Of a stretch of DNA of 64,000 bases, positions 47,076-55,501 are shown piece after piece; the stretch's first letter is position 1, and each line of letters opens with the position of its first letter. The stretch is from Pseudomonas syringae KCTC 12500 (GTDB taxonomy: Bacteria; Pseudomonadota; Gammaproteobacteria; Pseudomonadales; Pseudomonadaceae). Both the position numbers and the translations under genes were made by a program. The stretch covers positions 3,631,501 to 3,695,500 of the forward strand of contig NZ_AYTM02000002.1 in NCBI RefSeq assembly GCF_000507185.2. The letters run 5' to 3'. The notes beneath the pieces are model-generated. The model was not told the DNA's origin and made no database searches. It saw only the letters and a program-made list of their open reading frames with translations.

Positions 47076-47125
47076 TGGATATATCTGCGCCGCGCGACAA
47101 AGAGCAGCGGCACTCAAGCTCTCGA

Positions 47126-47467
47126 TCAAGCCTTGCGCTTGAGCGGCTCGCCTTCAAACTTGACACCTGCCAGACCCTTCGCGATCAGTGCACGGATATT
47201 GCCGTGATCGCTGCCTTCAGGCGTGGCTTGCACCGAGCGGTAATGCTCGCCGAACGCCAGCAGTGCCTCTTCGTCAGTCAGGCCTTCCAGTAATGCCAGG
47301 CCCAGGGTCTTGCACGACCCTTCGTTTTGCCCCGCAGCATTGTCGACGTCGCCGTTTCTGAAGGCCTGAGGCTGGTAGTCGTAGCCTTCGGCGATGAACG
47401 CCAGGGTATCGGCAAACGCATGCTCGCCGCTGCGCAGGCTGGCGCGCAGGGAATTCAGATCAGTCAT
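47126..47467 (-). CDS. hopJ: HopJ-family protein
   Basis: A 113-residue protein beginning MTDLNSLRASLRSGEHAFAD that I recognise as the HopJ (HopPmaJ, PF08888) family, first listed as type III effector candidates. Conserved stretches are AEGYDYQPQAFRNGDVDNAA and QNEGSCKTLGLALLEGL. Its ATG lies inside the preceding DUF1244 gene (8-nt overlap), no hrp box precedes it, and the N-terminus is not strongly serine-rich. This context is that of a housekeeping gene, and the effector label should be treated with caution. Confidence 0.88.
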   Translation of the reverse strand: MTDLNSLRASLRSGEHAFADTLAFIAEGYDYQPQAFRNGDVDNAAGQNEGSCKTLGLALLEGLTDEEALLAFGEHYRSVQATPEGSDHGNIRALIAKGLAGVKFEGEPLKRKA

Positions 47468-47759
47468 GTTGTTTGGTTTCCTTGACGAACGCCGCCTGTT
47501 GTTCGGCGTTCGCTTCTTTCTGGTAGCTGGCTTTCCACTCGCTGTACGGCATGCCATAAACCACTTCACGCGCATCATCGAGGCTGAGGTCGATCTGCTT
47601 TTCGTCAGCGGCGGCCTTGTACCACTTGGACAGGCAGTTACGGCAGAAGCCGGACAGGTTCATCAGGTCGATGTTCTGGACATCCTTGCGGCTGTCCAGA
47701 TGCGCGACCAGTCGGCGGAAGGCTGCAGCTTCGAGTTCGAGGCGTTCTTGCTCGGTCAT
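47460..47759 (-). CDS. DUF1244 domain protein
   Basis: A 99-residue cytoplasmic protein with the DUF1244 core LSGFCRNCLSKWYKAAADE (paired cysteines) and DAREVVYGMPYSEWKASYQ. It starts MTEQERLELEAAAFRRLV. It overlaps hopJ by 8 nt and follows folX by 43 nt, so the five genes folM-folE-folX-DUF1244-hopJ may share a transcript. Function unknown; the cysteine pair suggests metal binding. Confidence 0.9.
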   Translation of the reverse strand: MTEQERLELEAAAFRRLVAHLDSRKDVQNIDLMNLSGFCRNCLSKWYKAAADEKQIDLSLDDAREVVYGMPYSEWKASYQKEANAEQQAAFVKETKQHD

Positions 47760-47802
47760 GACGGGCTCTTTTCAGTAGACGGTTGGCGTCATGATAAGAG
47801 TT

Positions 47803-48174
47803 TCAGCGTTGACCGGCGAGCGTGATCGACACCGATTCGGCAAAGCGCAGGGCATGCGGCTTGTCGACTTCCACTTCAGCGTAGGTCACCGCCTCGTGGC
47901 TCATCACCAGATCCAGCACTTCCTGGGTCAGTCGTTCCAGCAGGGCAAAGCGATTGCCCTCGACATGCTGGATGATGGCCTTGGTGATGGTGCGATAGTT
48001 GAGGGCATGCTCGATGTCGTTATCCCGAACGGCTTCCTGAGCGGCATAGAGAATCGTCAGGTTGATCAGCACGTCCTGTTTGTTGAGGATTTCGTCCTCG
48101 TTGATGCCGATGAACGTGCGCAAACGCAGGTCCTTGACCCGGATGCGCGCGGTGCCAGGTTCGAGTCTTGCCAT
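47803..48174 (-). CDS. folX: Dihydroneopterin triphosphate 2'-epimerase FolX
   Basis: Epimerises dihydroneopterin triphosphate to dihydromonapterin triphosphate, a step toward tetrahydromonapterin. The 123-residue protein shows the FolB/FolX fold: [20 protein letters not shown], then [16 protein letters not shown]. Between folE and folM in a cluster it is FolX rather than the folate aldolase FolB. The ATG overlaps the folE stop codon by one base. Confidence 0.9.
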   Translation of the reverse strand: MARLEPGTARIRVKDLRLRTFIGINEDEILNKQDVLINLTILYAAQEAVRDNDIEHALNYRTITKAIIQHVEGNRFALLERLTQEVLDLVMSHEAVTYAEVEVDKPHALRFAESVSITLAGQR

Positions 48175-48737
48175 TATTGTCTGCTCCGTCCGATCAATTG
48201 CAGAAACTCCATGCGCGTGGTGCTCGAGTCACGGAAGGCGCCCAGCATCACTGACGTATTCATGGTCGAGTTCTGCTTTTCGACGCCGCGCATCATCATG
48301 CACATGTGCTGCGCCTCAATGACCACGGCCACACCGGCGGCTCCGGTGACTTTCTGAATCGCATCGGCAATCTGCTTGGTCAGATTTTCCTGAATCTGCA
48401 GACGTCGGGCAAACATGTCGACGATGCGTGCGATCTTCGACAGGCCCAGCACCTTGCCGGTCGGAATGTACGCCACATGCGCCTTGCCTATGAACGGCAG
48501 CAGGTGATGCTCGCAAAGCGAGTACAGCTCGATGTTCTGGACGATGACCATTTCATCGTTGTCGGAGGCGAACAAAGCGCCATTGACGATTTCTTCGACA
48601 CTCTGGGTGTAGCCGTGACACAGGTACTGCATGGCTTTGGAAGCGCGTTTCGGGGTGTCCAGCAGACCTTCGCGGTCTGGATCTTCACCAAGGCCGAGCA
48701 GAATGTCTCGATAGTGCTGTGGCAGGGACGAACTCAT
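48174..48737 (-). CDS. folE: GTP cyclohydrolase I
   Basis: First enzyme of pterin synthesis, GTP to dihydroneopterin triphosphate. The 187-residue protein carries the zinc-ligand block [19 protein letters not shown], the [20 protein letters not shown] segment and [17 protein letters not shown] with the third zinc cysteine. It starts 21 nt after the folM stop codon and is coupled to folX. Pseudomonas often has two folE copies; this is the one in the monapterin cluster. Confidence 0.95.
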   Translation of the reverse strand: MSSSLPQHYRDILLGLGEDPDREGLLDTPKRASKAMQYLCHGYTQSVEEIVNGALFASDNDEMVIVQNIELYSLCEHHLLPFIGKAHVAYIPTGKVLGLSKIARIVDMFARRLQIQENLTKQIADAIQKVTGAAGVAVVIEAQHMCMMMRGVEKQNSTMNTSVMLGAFRDSSTTRMEFLQLIGRSRQ

Positions 48738-48758
48738 CAGAATGATCCTCGGGGCGGC

Positions 48759-49469
48759 TTACTTGACGTGCCGTCCGCCGTTTACGGTCAGTGTTGTGCC
48801 GGTGACATAGGTGCTGTCCAGAAGATAGCGCAGGCTCTGGTAAATCACCTCTGCACCAGGCTCTATGCCCAGGGCCGACTTGGCCAGGGCGTTGGCGCGG
48901 TAGGCCGCATCGTCCTTGGGTTGAAACATCAACAGCGCCGGTGCTATGCCGTTGACTTTGACAAGCGGGGCGAATCTGGCAGCGAAGGACAGCGTCAGGC
49001 TTTCCAGGCCGGCCTTGGTTGCGCAGTAGGCGATGTGCTTGCTGCTGCCCTTGCGGGTCACGTCATCGCTGATATGCACGATGTCAGCGACCTCACTGGC
49101 GGTCAGCAACGACTCGCAATGCAGATTGATCAGGTAGGGCGCGAGCATGTGCACGCTGAACATGCGGGTGAAGTTTTCGGCTTCATCGCCCGGTGTTTCT
49201 GCCAGCCACTCGGAAGCGTTGTGGACGATGGCCCGCAGGCTCGAGGTCTGGGTTTTCAACAGCTCGACAAACGCCATGATCCCGGCCTCACAGGAAAAAT
49301 CCCCGTGGATGGCCACTGCTCCCGCCTGGCGCAGTTCCGTCACACTTTCGTGCTCGGTGCGATAACTGATGATCACCCGCTGCCCGTGTTCCAGCAGACG
49401 CAAGGCGCAATGCAGGCCCACGCGCTGGCTGGCGCCGGTGATCAGGATCGGTGCAGAAGACATTGCCAT
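48759..49469 (-). CDS. folM: Dihydromonapterin reductase FolM
   Basis: Short-chain dehydrogenase of 236 residues that reduces dihydromonapterin to tetrahydromonapterin, the cofactor of phenylalanine hydroxylase in Pseudomonas (established for FolX/FolM). It has the NADPH motif ILITGASQRVGLHCALRLL, an NNA-like VHNASEWLAE and the catalytic YCATKAGLES (YxxxK). It ends with TGTTLTVNGGRHVK. It heads the pterin operon. A second in-frame ATG lies two codons downstream. Confidence 0.93.
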   Translation of the reverse strand: MAMSSAPILITGASQRVGLHCALRLLEHGQRVIISYRTEHESVTELRQAGAVAIHGDFSCEAGIMAFVELLKTQTSSLRAIVHNASEWLAETPGDEAENFTRMFSVHMLAPYLINLHCESLLTASEVADIVHISDDVTRKGSSKHIAYCATKAGLESLTLSFAARFAPLVKVNGIAPALLMFQPKDDAAYRANALAKSALGIEPGAEVIYQSLRYLLDSTYVTGTTLTVNGGRHVK

Positions 49470-49659
49470 CGACAGCTCGCGTATCGGTTATCCGTAGTGG
49501 ACGGGGATTGTACGGTCGATTGTTTCTTCCGGTTTACAGGCAAAGTTATACCAGAGAATTTTTTTGTACAACCCTGGACATCATGAAACTCGCCGACGCA
49601 GTGCTCGCAGGCGCTGAGCACAGGGAGGTTTAGGAAACGGGCGGGGCTGGGAAGCGACC

Positions 49660-49695
49660 AAGACCTGTACCGAGGTGTAAAGGTGTACAGGTCTT
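49660..49695 (-). terminator. Hairpin downstream of the monooxygenase-like gene
   Basis: AAGACCTGTAC (49660-49670) and GTACAGGTCTT (49685-49695) form an 11-bp stem with a 14-nt loop, 8 nt after the stop codon at 49703. The T run is short. Confidence 0.6.
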
Positions 49696-49702
49696 TATGA
49701 GC

Positions 49703-50269
49703 TTAACGAGGGGAAGGTGATTGCGTCGGGCGTGCTGGTGCAGGCGTGCTCTGCAGCCAGGGTGCCAGCAGGCGCGTGGACAGCGGGATAAACAGGTAGA
49801 CCATTAGTGGGGTGAGCACCGCCGTGCTGATCATGATGCGCGGCAACAGGTCCAGATGGTTGAGCAGGGGGCCGAGTAGAAAATTGAAGATCAGCGACAC
49901 GGGGAAAAACGCCAGCCAGATTGCGACAGCCTGTTTCCAGCGTGGCGGACGCTGGTCGATTGCGCCGAACCAGCCGTCGATGCCGCTGACCCGATGCTCC
50001 GAGGGTTGTGCGAAAAGACCGCTGCCGCGCACCAGCCAGGAGCGTCGAGAGGCGGAATGCTCCCAGGCGTGCATGGTGTGCTCATCGGTAAAGCGGAAAA
50101 TGATCTGAAATTCGTCATCGCCGGGCGGGGGAGCCAGTACCCCTGAACCCAGATACCCCGGAAAGTCCGTGGCCAACTGTTCGCCTTCGTGCAGCCAGGC
50201 CATCATTTCATGGTAGCGACCCTGCGCCACGCGGCGGGCAACCATCAAGGTGACGGGTGAGGTAGACAT
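49703..50269 (-). CDS. Antibiotic biosynthesis monooxygenase-like membrane protein
   Basis: A 188-residue protein. The N-terminal half (about 1-100) matches the ABM dimeric alpha/beta-barrel fold, with VTLMVARRVAQGRYHEMMAW and EFQIIFRFTDEHTMHAWEHS. The C-terminal half has two hydrophobic segments (AVAIWLAFFPVSLIFNFLLG and TAVLTPLMVYLFIPLST) ending in a proline-rich tail, so it is membrane-anchored. This ABM-plus-two-span form is common in Pseudomonas; substrate unknown. Monocistronic. Confidence 0.88.
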   Translation of the reverse strand: MSTSPVTLMVARRVAQGRYHEMMAWLHEGEQLATDFPGYLGSGVLAPPPGDDEFQIIFRFTDEHTMHAWEHSASRRSWLVRGSGLFAQPSEHRVSGIDGWFGAIDQRPPRWKQAVAIWLAFFPVSLIFNFLLGPLLNHLDLLPRIMISTAVLTPLMVYLFIPLSTRLLAPWLQSTPAPARPTQSPSPR

Positions 50270-50420
50270 TGTATATCTCCGGTAGAGGCGTGAAATTCCC
50301 GGGTAGGGAGGTCACGTGCCGCGATCCGGGATGGTGGATCGCGACAGCTTCACGTGAACAGCAAGCAAGGATTATTCCTGAAACGCTGAGAGACCGGTAG
50401 AGCGTTGCCGGGCAGGCGGA

Positions 50421-51026
50421 TTACTTGTGTAAGGATGGATGTTTGCGACGATGCTCTTGCAGGATGTACTGGCGCAAGCGTTCGGCATCGTCCTTGCCAT
50501 GTTTGCTGAAATGATAGGCGCCGACGTTTTGCCCGATCATTCGCTCCAGCTTGCCGCGCATCGGAATGGGCGCTTGCCCTGGCGGGTTGAACCAGGCGGA
50601 AAAATTTCTCGGCAGCTTGCCTTCCTTGCGGTACTCGAGCAGCGCACCCTTGAACGAGAGCTCATGAACCCAGAGCGCCGTGAGTGCGCCCTTTTCGGTT
50701 TCCAGAGGGATCGGCTCTTCCAGCACAAGCCGCCATGGGCGGATCTTCGGACCTTCCTCGAAAATACTCGGTGCGCCGAGCTCCAGATGCAGCGCGTGGA
50801 ATTCGTCCTCGACCAGATGCAGAGGGAAGTTCATCTGCTGATTCTCGAACTGCGCATGGATCGTGACCTGCTCATGAGCGGCCAGCTTCGTCAGCAGATC
50901 CTGGATCTGGATGCCGCCATTGACCAGCAGACTGCGCGTACTGTCACGTACGTTCAACTGGGGGTTGCGCTGCATGCTCTGGATAAAATCCAGCTCAGCC
51001 TGGGTGAGAAGTGAATCAGGTTGCAT
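50421..51026 (-). CDS. PA3436-type conserved protein, possibly PilZ-like
   Basis: A 201-residue cytoplasmic protein beginning MQPDSLLTQAELDFIQSMQR. By position (between folM and the flavodoxin gene) it corresponds to PA3436 as I recall. Two halves look like a YcgR-type layout: an N-terminal beta domain (about 30-90) and a C-terminal domain with WVHELSFKGALLEYRKEGK, similar to the DxSxxG part of PilZ domains. The RxxxR c-di-GMP motif is not evident, so ligand binding is speculative. Function unknown. Confidence 0.75.
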   Translation of the reverse strand: MQPDSLLTQAELDFIQSMQRNPQLNVRDSTRSLLVNGGIQIQDLLTKLAAHEQVTIHAQFENQQMNFPLHLVEDEFHALHLELGAPSIFEEGPKIRPWRLVLEEPIPLETEKGALTALWVHELSFKGALLEYRKEGKLPRNFSAWFNPPGQAPIPMRGKLERMIGQNVGAYHFSKHGKDDAERLRQYILQEHRRKHPSLHK

Positions 51027-51233
51027 GGGCGGAGGCTCGGTCTAACCGGTTATTGAGAACAAAGACCATTGATTCCGCAAAGTGTTCTGGCCATCCGTCA
51101 TATTTTTTCATTCAAGTGTTTCAACTCTGCTGTGCTTCTTCGGGCAGATCCGAAGGCAGAATGGTCCGTAGAAAATTCAGACGGCATTCTAAGGCATAAT
51201 GTTTCACTTTTTTAAGCTGCTGCAGGAATAACC

Positions 51234-51686
51234 ATGAAAGTCGCCATCGTGTGTGGAACGGTCTACGGATCGGCCGAGGAAGTTGCCAGACACGCCGCCG
51301 CACTGTTGCGTGCCGCCGGCCATGAGACCCTCGTCAATCCGCGCCTCATGTTGCCGGAGCTGCTGGCCTTCGAGCCTCAGGCGCTGCTTGCTGTGACGTC
51401 GACTACCGGGATGGGCGAGTTGCCCGACAACCTCATGCCTCTTTATGCAGCGCTGCGCGACAATCTGCCAGGCCAACTGCGTGGATTGCCTGGCGGGGTG
51501 ATTGCACTGGGCGATGCCAGTTACGGAGACACCTTTTGCGCCGGCGGTGAGCAGATGCGTGAACTGTTCGTTGAGTTGGGCGTTAGCGAAGTACAGGACA
51601 TGTTGCGTCTGGACGGAAGTGAAAGCGTCACCCCGGAAACCGACGCCGAGCCGTGGCTGGAAGCGTTCATCAAGCACCTGGGCTGA
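51234..51686 (+). CDS. mioC: MioC-like flavodoxin
   Basis: FMN-binding short-chain flavodoxin of 150 residues. The phosphate-binding loop is GTVYGSAEEVARHAAALL near the N-terminus; TSTTGMGELPDNL and ALGDASYGDTFCAGG hold the isoalloxazine ring. E. coli MioC is an electron carrier linked to biotin synthase activity (family knowledge). GCAGGAATAACC precedes the ATG. It is divergent from the PA3436-type gene, as in P. aeruginosa. Confidence 0.92.
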   Translation: MKVAIVCGTVYGSAEEVARHAAALLRAAGHETLVNPRLMLPELLAFEPQALLAVTSTTGMGELPDNLMPLYAALRDNLPGQLRGLPGGVIALGDASYGDTFCAGGEQMRELFVELGVSEVQDMLRLDGSESVTPETDAEPWLEAFIKHLG

Positions 51687-51797
51687 AAATATCGCGCTCC
51701 TTTATGGGGAATGATTCCGCACTGCGGGTGTTGATTGTGGCCGTGCAGGGCGTGGACGACACTCATCGCAACGTATTCTTGAGGCATGGAGCCAGCG

Positions 51798-52710
51798 ATG
51801 AGCGAGTCAGTGCGTTTTGACGATAAAGTCGTGATTGTGACCGGCGCAGGGGGGGGGGCTGGGTTGGGCTCATGCGCTGCTGTTTGCGAAACACGGCGCG
51901 CGAGTGGTGGTCAACGACCTGGGTGGTTCGGCGCATGGCGAAGGGGCCAGCGCGTCTGCCGCCGATCTCGTGGTGGCCGAGATTCGCGCGGCAGGCGGCA
52001 CTGCGATAGCCAACCATGATTCGGTGACCGAGGGCGGCCGCATTGTGCAGCATGCGCTGGACGCATTCGGGCGCATCGATGTGCTGGTCAACAACGCTGG
52101 CATTCTGCGTGACAAGACCTTCGCCAACATGGAGGACGCCGACTGGGACCTGGTCTATCGCGTCCATGTCGAGGGAGCCTACAAAGTCACCCATGCCGCC
52201 TGGCCTTATCTGCGCGAGCAGAATGACGGGCGGGTGATCTTCACGTCATCGACGTCCGGTATCTACGGCAACTTCGGGCAAGCCAATTACGCGACGGCCA
52301 AGCTGGGGCTTTACGGGCTGACCCACACCCTCGCGCTGGAAGGTCGCAAGCACCGCATCTTCGTCAACGCCATAGCGCCGACGGGCGGTACACGCATGAC
52401 CGAGGGGCTGATCCCCGCCAATGTTTTCGAGCTGCTCAAACCCGAACTGGTCAGCCCGTTGGTGGTGTACCTGTGCAGCGAACAATGCCAAAGCAGTGGC
52501 GAGTTGTTCGAAGTGGGTGGTGGCTGGATCGGCAAGGTCCGTTGGCAGCGCAGTCAGGGAGCCTGTTTCGACCCGCACACAGGTTTCAGCCCTGAAGACG
52601 TTGCGGCGCAGTGGCAGGCGATTGGTGATTTTGCCAACGCTGCGCACCCTGCCGACACTGGCGAGGCGTTGCAGGAAATGATGGCCAACCTGCAGAAGTA
52701 CGTTAAATAA
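51798..52710 (+). pseudogene. Short-chain dehydrogenase with +1 frameshift in a ten-G tract
   Basis: Encodes a (3R)-hydroxyacyl-CoA dehydrogenase-like SDR (MFE-2 type): the reading is MSESVRFDDKVVIVTGAG up to the glycine motif, then continues in the +1 frame with HALLFAKHGARVVVNDLGG. Later motifs are intact: VLVNNAGILRD, SSTSGIYGNFGQANYATAK (catalytic Ser, Tyr, Lys). The break is a run of ten G at 51849-51858. Nine G would restore one 303-residue protein. GGAG six nt before 51798 supports the start. It is either sequencing error, decay, or a slippage switch. Confidence 0.85.
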
Positions 52711-52923
52711 ACAGCCTCTGGACGTTGCTGCAAGACCGCGGTTATCAGTTGAGCGTGCGCGCTTATTCACGCTGACGGCTTGATTATGTGTGAGAAGTTT
52801 CACCGAGTTATGTAAGTGCTGTCTTGTGACGCGGTAAGGTAGGTATGGATTTTTTCACGCCTATCAATCATGCCGTGCTGGCCCCGATATGAAGTTCGAA
52901 CACATTCATATCTGGAGTGACAC

Positions 52924-53481
52924 ATGGGCAAATCAATATGGGGCGACTTTCCGCCGGTAAACATCGCGGCGCCTCCTGAACGCGTCAAGGTCAAGAAGGC
53001 TGCGGCACAGGTAACCCAAGTGCTTCAGGAGGTGGGCGAAAACTCGATTGCGCTCAATTCCCTGGCGATGGAAAAGCGCAAGATGAAACCGCTGTTCAAG
53101 GGCTTCAACCCCGAACAGATAACCCCCAAGGATCTCAACAAAGCGGGGATGATCCTGTACAAGTTCGGCATGATCGATAATCACACCGCCGAGCTGATGA
53201 GTCGCGCAGGCGATGAGTTCGACAAGAACGGCAAACTGGTCGACCCCAGCAAGGAGATCAACGCGCTGGAGTTTTTTGCCAATCGGATCATCGACATGAA
53301 AGAGAAAGCGCTGAGCGGTGATCCATACGCCAATGTGCTCTTGCCTGACTACATCAAGACCATCCATATCCTGCAGAATCTTCAGGTGTTTGCCGAGTCG
53401 GGTGACAGTTACGAGATGCGCAAGATCAAGGACATGGAAAGCAAGGGGCTGATCAAAAGAACGCCGAATGCCAAGGGCTGA
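52924..53481 (+). CDS. Conserved hypothetical protein (185 aa)
   Basis: Hydrophilic, mostly helical cytoplasmic protein beginning MGKSIWGDFPPVNIAAPPER. The later part has NAGMILYKFGMIDNHTAELM-like helices, an EFDKNGKLVDPSKEINALEF segment that superficially resembles a calcium-binding loop (DKNGK), and a C-terminal basic tail. GGAG six nt before the ATG fixes the start. I do not recognise the family; similar short proteins occur in P. syringae. Monocistronic, with about 210 nt of gene-free sequence upstream. Confidence 0.75.
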   Translation: MGKSIWGDFPPVNIAAPPERVKVKKAAAQVTQVLQEVGENSIALNSLAMEKRKMKPLFKGFNPEQITPKDLNKAGMILYKFGMIDNHTAELMSRAGDEFDKNGKLVDPSKEINALEFFANRIIDMKEKALSGDPYANVLLPDYIKTIHILQNLQVFAESGDSYEMRKIKDMESKGLIKRTPNAKG

Positions 53482-53530
53482 GGCACGTTGCACGGCGTAA
53501 ACGCGCAGCGCGTTAAAAACTGTGGGCAAT

Positions 53531-53570
53531 AAAAAAGGCCGCTGCACAGAGACCTGCACGGCGGCCAAAC
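53531..53570 (-). terminator. Rho-independent terminator for the minus-strand operon
   Basis: GGCCGC-TGCA (53537-53546) pairs with TGCA-c-GGCGGCC (53555-53566, one bulge), and on the minus strand it runs into TTTTTTATT. It probably ends the operon that finishes at 53713. Confidence 0.8.
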
Positions 53571-53712
53571 AAAACGCAGGATCAAGGGAGCTTGCAAATC
53601 CACGTCGATTTAACGCGCGCAGGTTAACCGCCATCACGCGTCTGAAAAATCCCCGCGCAGGATATGCAGCATTACCCGGCAGGTAACAATTCGCAGCGAA
53701 TGAGCAGGGTGC

Positions 53713-54516
53713 TCAATGAACGCGATGGTTTGCCGGCAAGCGGCTCAGGCGCTCGGCGAGCTGGAGTCTTTGCAGTGGGTCTTCACTGAGCAGCAGCGCG
53801 CGTTCCAGATCGAAGCGTTCGGCCTGTGGGCATTCGAGATACTGGTACAGACTGGCGCGAGCCACGTGATCGCTGCTGGTGGCCTGGCCCAGTTCGACGA
53901 TGAGGTCTGCATCCTTGAGCGCCGCGAGAACGTTATCGTTGATCTGGTGCAGGTGCCGCAGGTTGCGCGACAACCGTTGCATCATGCTGGTCGGGTTGGC
54001 ACGTGTCATATGCTCGGCGCGCAGTTGCATGGTCGGGCCGAACTGCCTGATCAACAGCTCGCGGCAGTCGGCTGGATAGAGCCTGCGCCCGCTGCAGGGG
54101 TCGAGCAGGTGATCGGCACCCGGCACGCGCAACAGGAAGTGGCCCGGGAAGTTAACGCCTTCCATGGCGATGTCCAGGCGCCGCGCGATCTCCAGCGCGA
54201 TCATTGCCAGCCCCAGTGGCTGGCCTCGACGCTGCTCCAGGATCTTGTGCAAAAGGGCCGAATCGGGTTTGGGAGGGTTCCAGTCATCCTGCTGAAAACC
54301 CAGGGCGTTGAGTTGGCGCAACAGCGGCTGGGCGAGTTCAGGCGCAGGCAGAACAGGCAGCGCCGCGTTTATCTGGCGCTGCAACCGATCCATTTCGCTC
54401 ATCACCTCATGCCACGCGAAGTGCGCGTCATGTTCGCTCGACACCCACAACGCAGCTTCAAACACCGAGGGCGGTGTCTGTTGCAGGCAGGCCAGGCAAT
54501 GCTGACGTGGCGTCAT
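53713..54516 (-). CDS. SirB1-family transglutaminase-like/TPR protein
   Basis: A 267-residue cytoplasmic protein of the SirB1 (PF13369) family. The transglutaminase-like core is visible: ALLHKILEQRRGQPLGLAMI, then VNFPGHFLLRVPGADHLLDP with the His/Asp-like residues. The C-terminal 90 residues are helical repeats (NLRHLHQINDNVLAALKDAD). The start MTPRQHCLACLQQ at 54516 has GGAG six nt upstream; the frame extends to 54591. It follows the ybcH-like gene by 81 nt and could be the last gene of the polysaccharide transcript, or separate. Confidence 0.87.
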   Translation of the reverse strand: MTPRQHCLACLQQTPPSVFEAALWVSSEHDAHFAWHEVMSEMDRLQRQINAALPVLPAPELAQPLLRQLNALGFQQDDWNPPKPDSALLHKILEQRRGQPLGLAMIALEIARRLDIAMEGVNFPGHFLLRVPGADHLLDPCSGRRLYPADCRELLIRQFGPTMQLRAEHMTRANPTSMMQRLSRNLRHLHQINDNVLAALKDADLIVELGQATSSDHVARASLYQYLECPQAERFDLERALLLSEDPLQRLQLAERLSRLPANHRVH

Positions 54517-54597
54517 GGACCACTCCGTGCGGCTCGAAATCCAGTGCGAAGACTCTTTGTAGCCCTGTGCGCGAATTTCGTCCAGCGCCACTTGTTT

Positions 54598-55470
54598 CTA
54601 CTTGTTCAGGGCTTCTATCAGGTCGGGTGTCACATAGTGCGGACCGTCGAACAGATACAGCGGATAGCCATCGAAGGCGGCGATCTGCGGTTTCAGTTCG
54701 GCCGCCGTTGCCGGGCGGAAGCCGCCGCCTAGCTGCGGGCGAAAGGCTTCGACGATGATTCTCACGCGATTCTTGCCCAGCCGCTGGCGCAGGGCGTCGG
54801 CGTAGGTCCGGGCGACCGGAGCGGTGCGTGCATAGACACCCACGCCATCCTGAAAGAACACGCCGATATCGTCCGGCAGCCAGGTTTTCAGCCAGTCCGC
54901 CGTGGCGGCGGGCCCGATATTGGCGCCGTCGTAGACGCTGATCCACAACGGTCTGGGCAGTTTCGCCAGCAGAGCGGGTAACTCCTTGGCACGACTCCAG
55001 CTGGGATCGACTTCGGCGGGGAAGTACCAGCCGGTGACATTGAGCGGCGTTTTCACCTTGGCCAGTTGTGCCGAAAGCACCGCCAGTTGCTCGATATTGT
55101 CCCGTGAGCGGGTTTCGCTGAAGTACCCGGCCAGCCCGAGGATCACCTCCTGCGCCCAGGGCTCCTTGCCGATGCGTGTCCAGTCCGGCAACACCGGCAC
55201 ACTGGCCATCGAGGTGCCCGGTATGAACGACTGATCATCGACCGCCGTCCACTGCACGAGCAATTGCCGTGCGCCGAGCCTGTCCCAGTTACCGCTTATG
55301 CCTACCGTTGCGTTATCCGGTTGCCAGACGATGCCGACCACGCCCGGCCCCTTGGGCTGAATCAGCACATACAGCTCGCTGGTGCCGAGGGCGATTGCCC
55401 CGACCAGCAAGGCGGCCAGCGAGGTCTTGACCAGTGTCGCCTGTCGCAGCAGTGCGGCCAGAGCCTTCAA
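54598..55470 (-). CDS. Membrane-anchored periplasmic protein, YbcH-position gene of nfr cluster
   Basis: A 290-residue protein with one N-terminal membrane segment (about residues 17-37) and a periplasmic domain. Segments such as TGWYFPAEVDPSWSRAKELP, PRPLWISVYDGANIGPAATA and DDIGVFFQDGVGVYART suggest a TIM-barrel, glycoside-hydrolase-like fold (inference). No ATG is in frame; TTG at 55470 has GGGAG six nt upstream. It follows the nfrA-like gene by 31 nt, the same place as ybcH in the E. coli nfrB-nfrA-ybcH operon. It may trim or modify the polymer. Confidence 0.75.
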   Translation of the reverse strand: MKALAALLRQATLVKTSLAALLVGAIALGTSELYVLIQPKGPGVVGIVWQPDNATVGISGNWDRLGARQLLVQWTAVDDQSFIPGTSMASVPVLPDWTRIGKEPWAQEVILGLAGYFSETRSRDNIEQLAVLSAQLAKVKTPLNVTGWYFPAEVDPSWSRAKELPALLAKLPRPLWISVYDGANIGPAATADWLKTWLPDDIGVFFQDGVGVYARTAPVARTYADALRQRLGKNRVRIIVEAFRPQLGGGFRPATAAELKPQIAAFDGYPLYLFDGPHYVTPDLIEALNK

Positions 55471-55501
55471 ACATTACTCCCTGATGGATGACGGGCGTGG
55501 A

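Noticed and set aside
49526..49560. Sigma-54-like sequence TGGTATAACTTTGCC upstream of folM
   Set aside because: The spacing between the GG and GC elements is one nucleotide short of the consensus.
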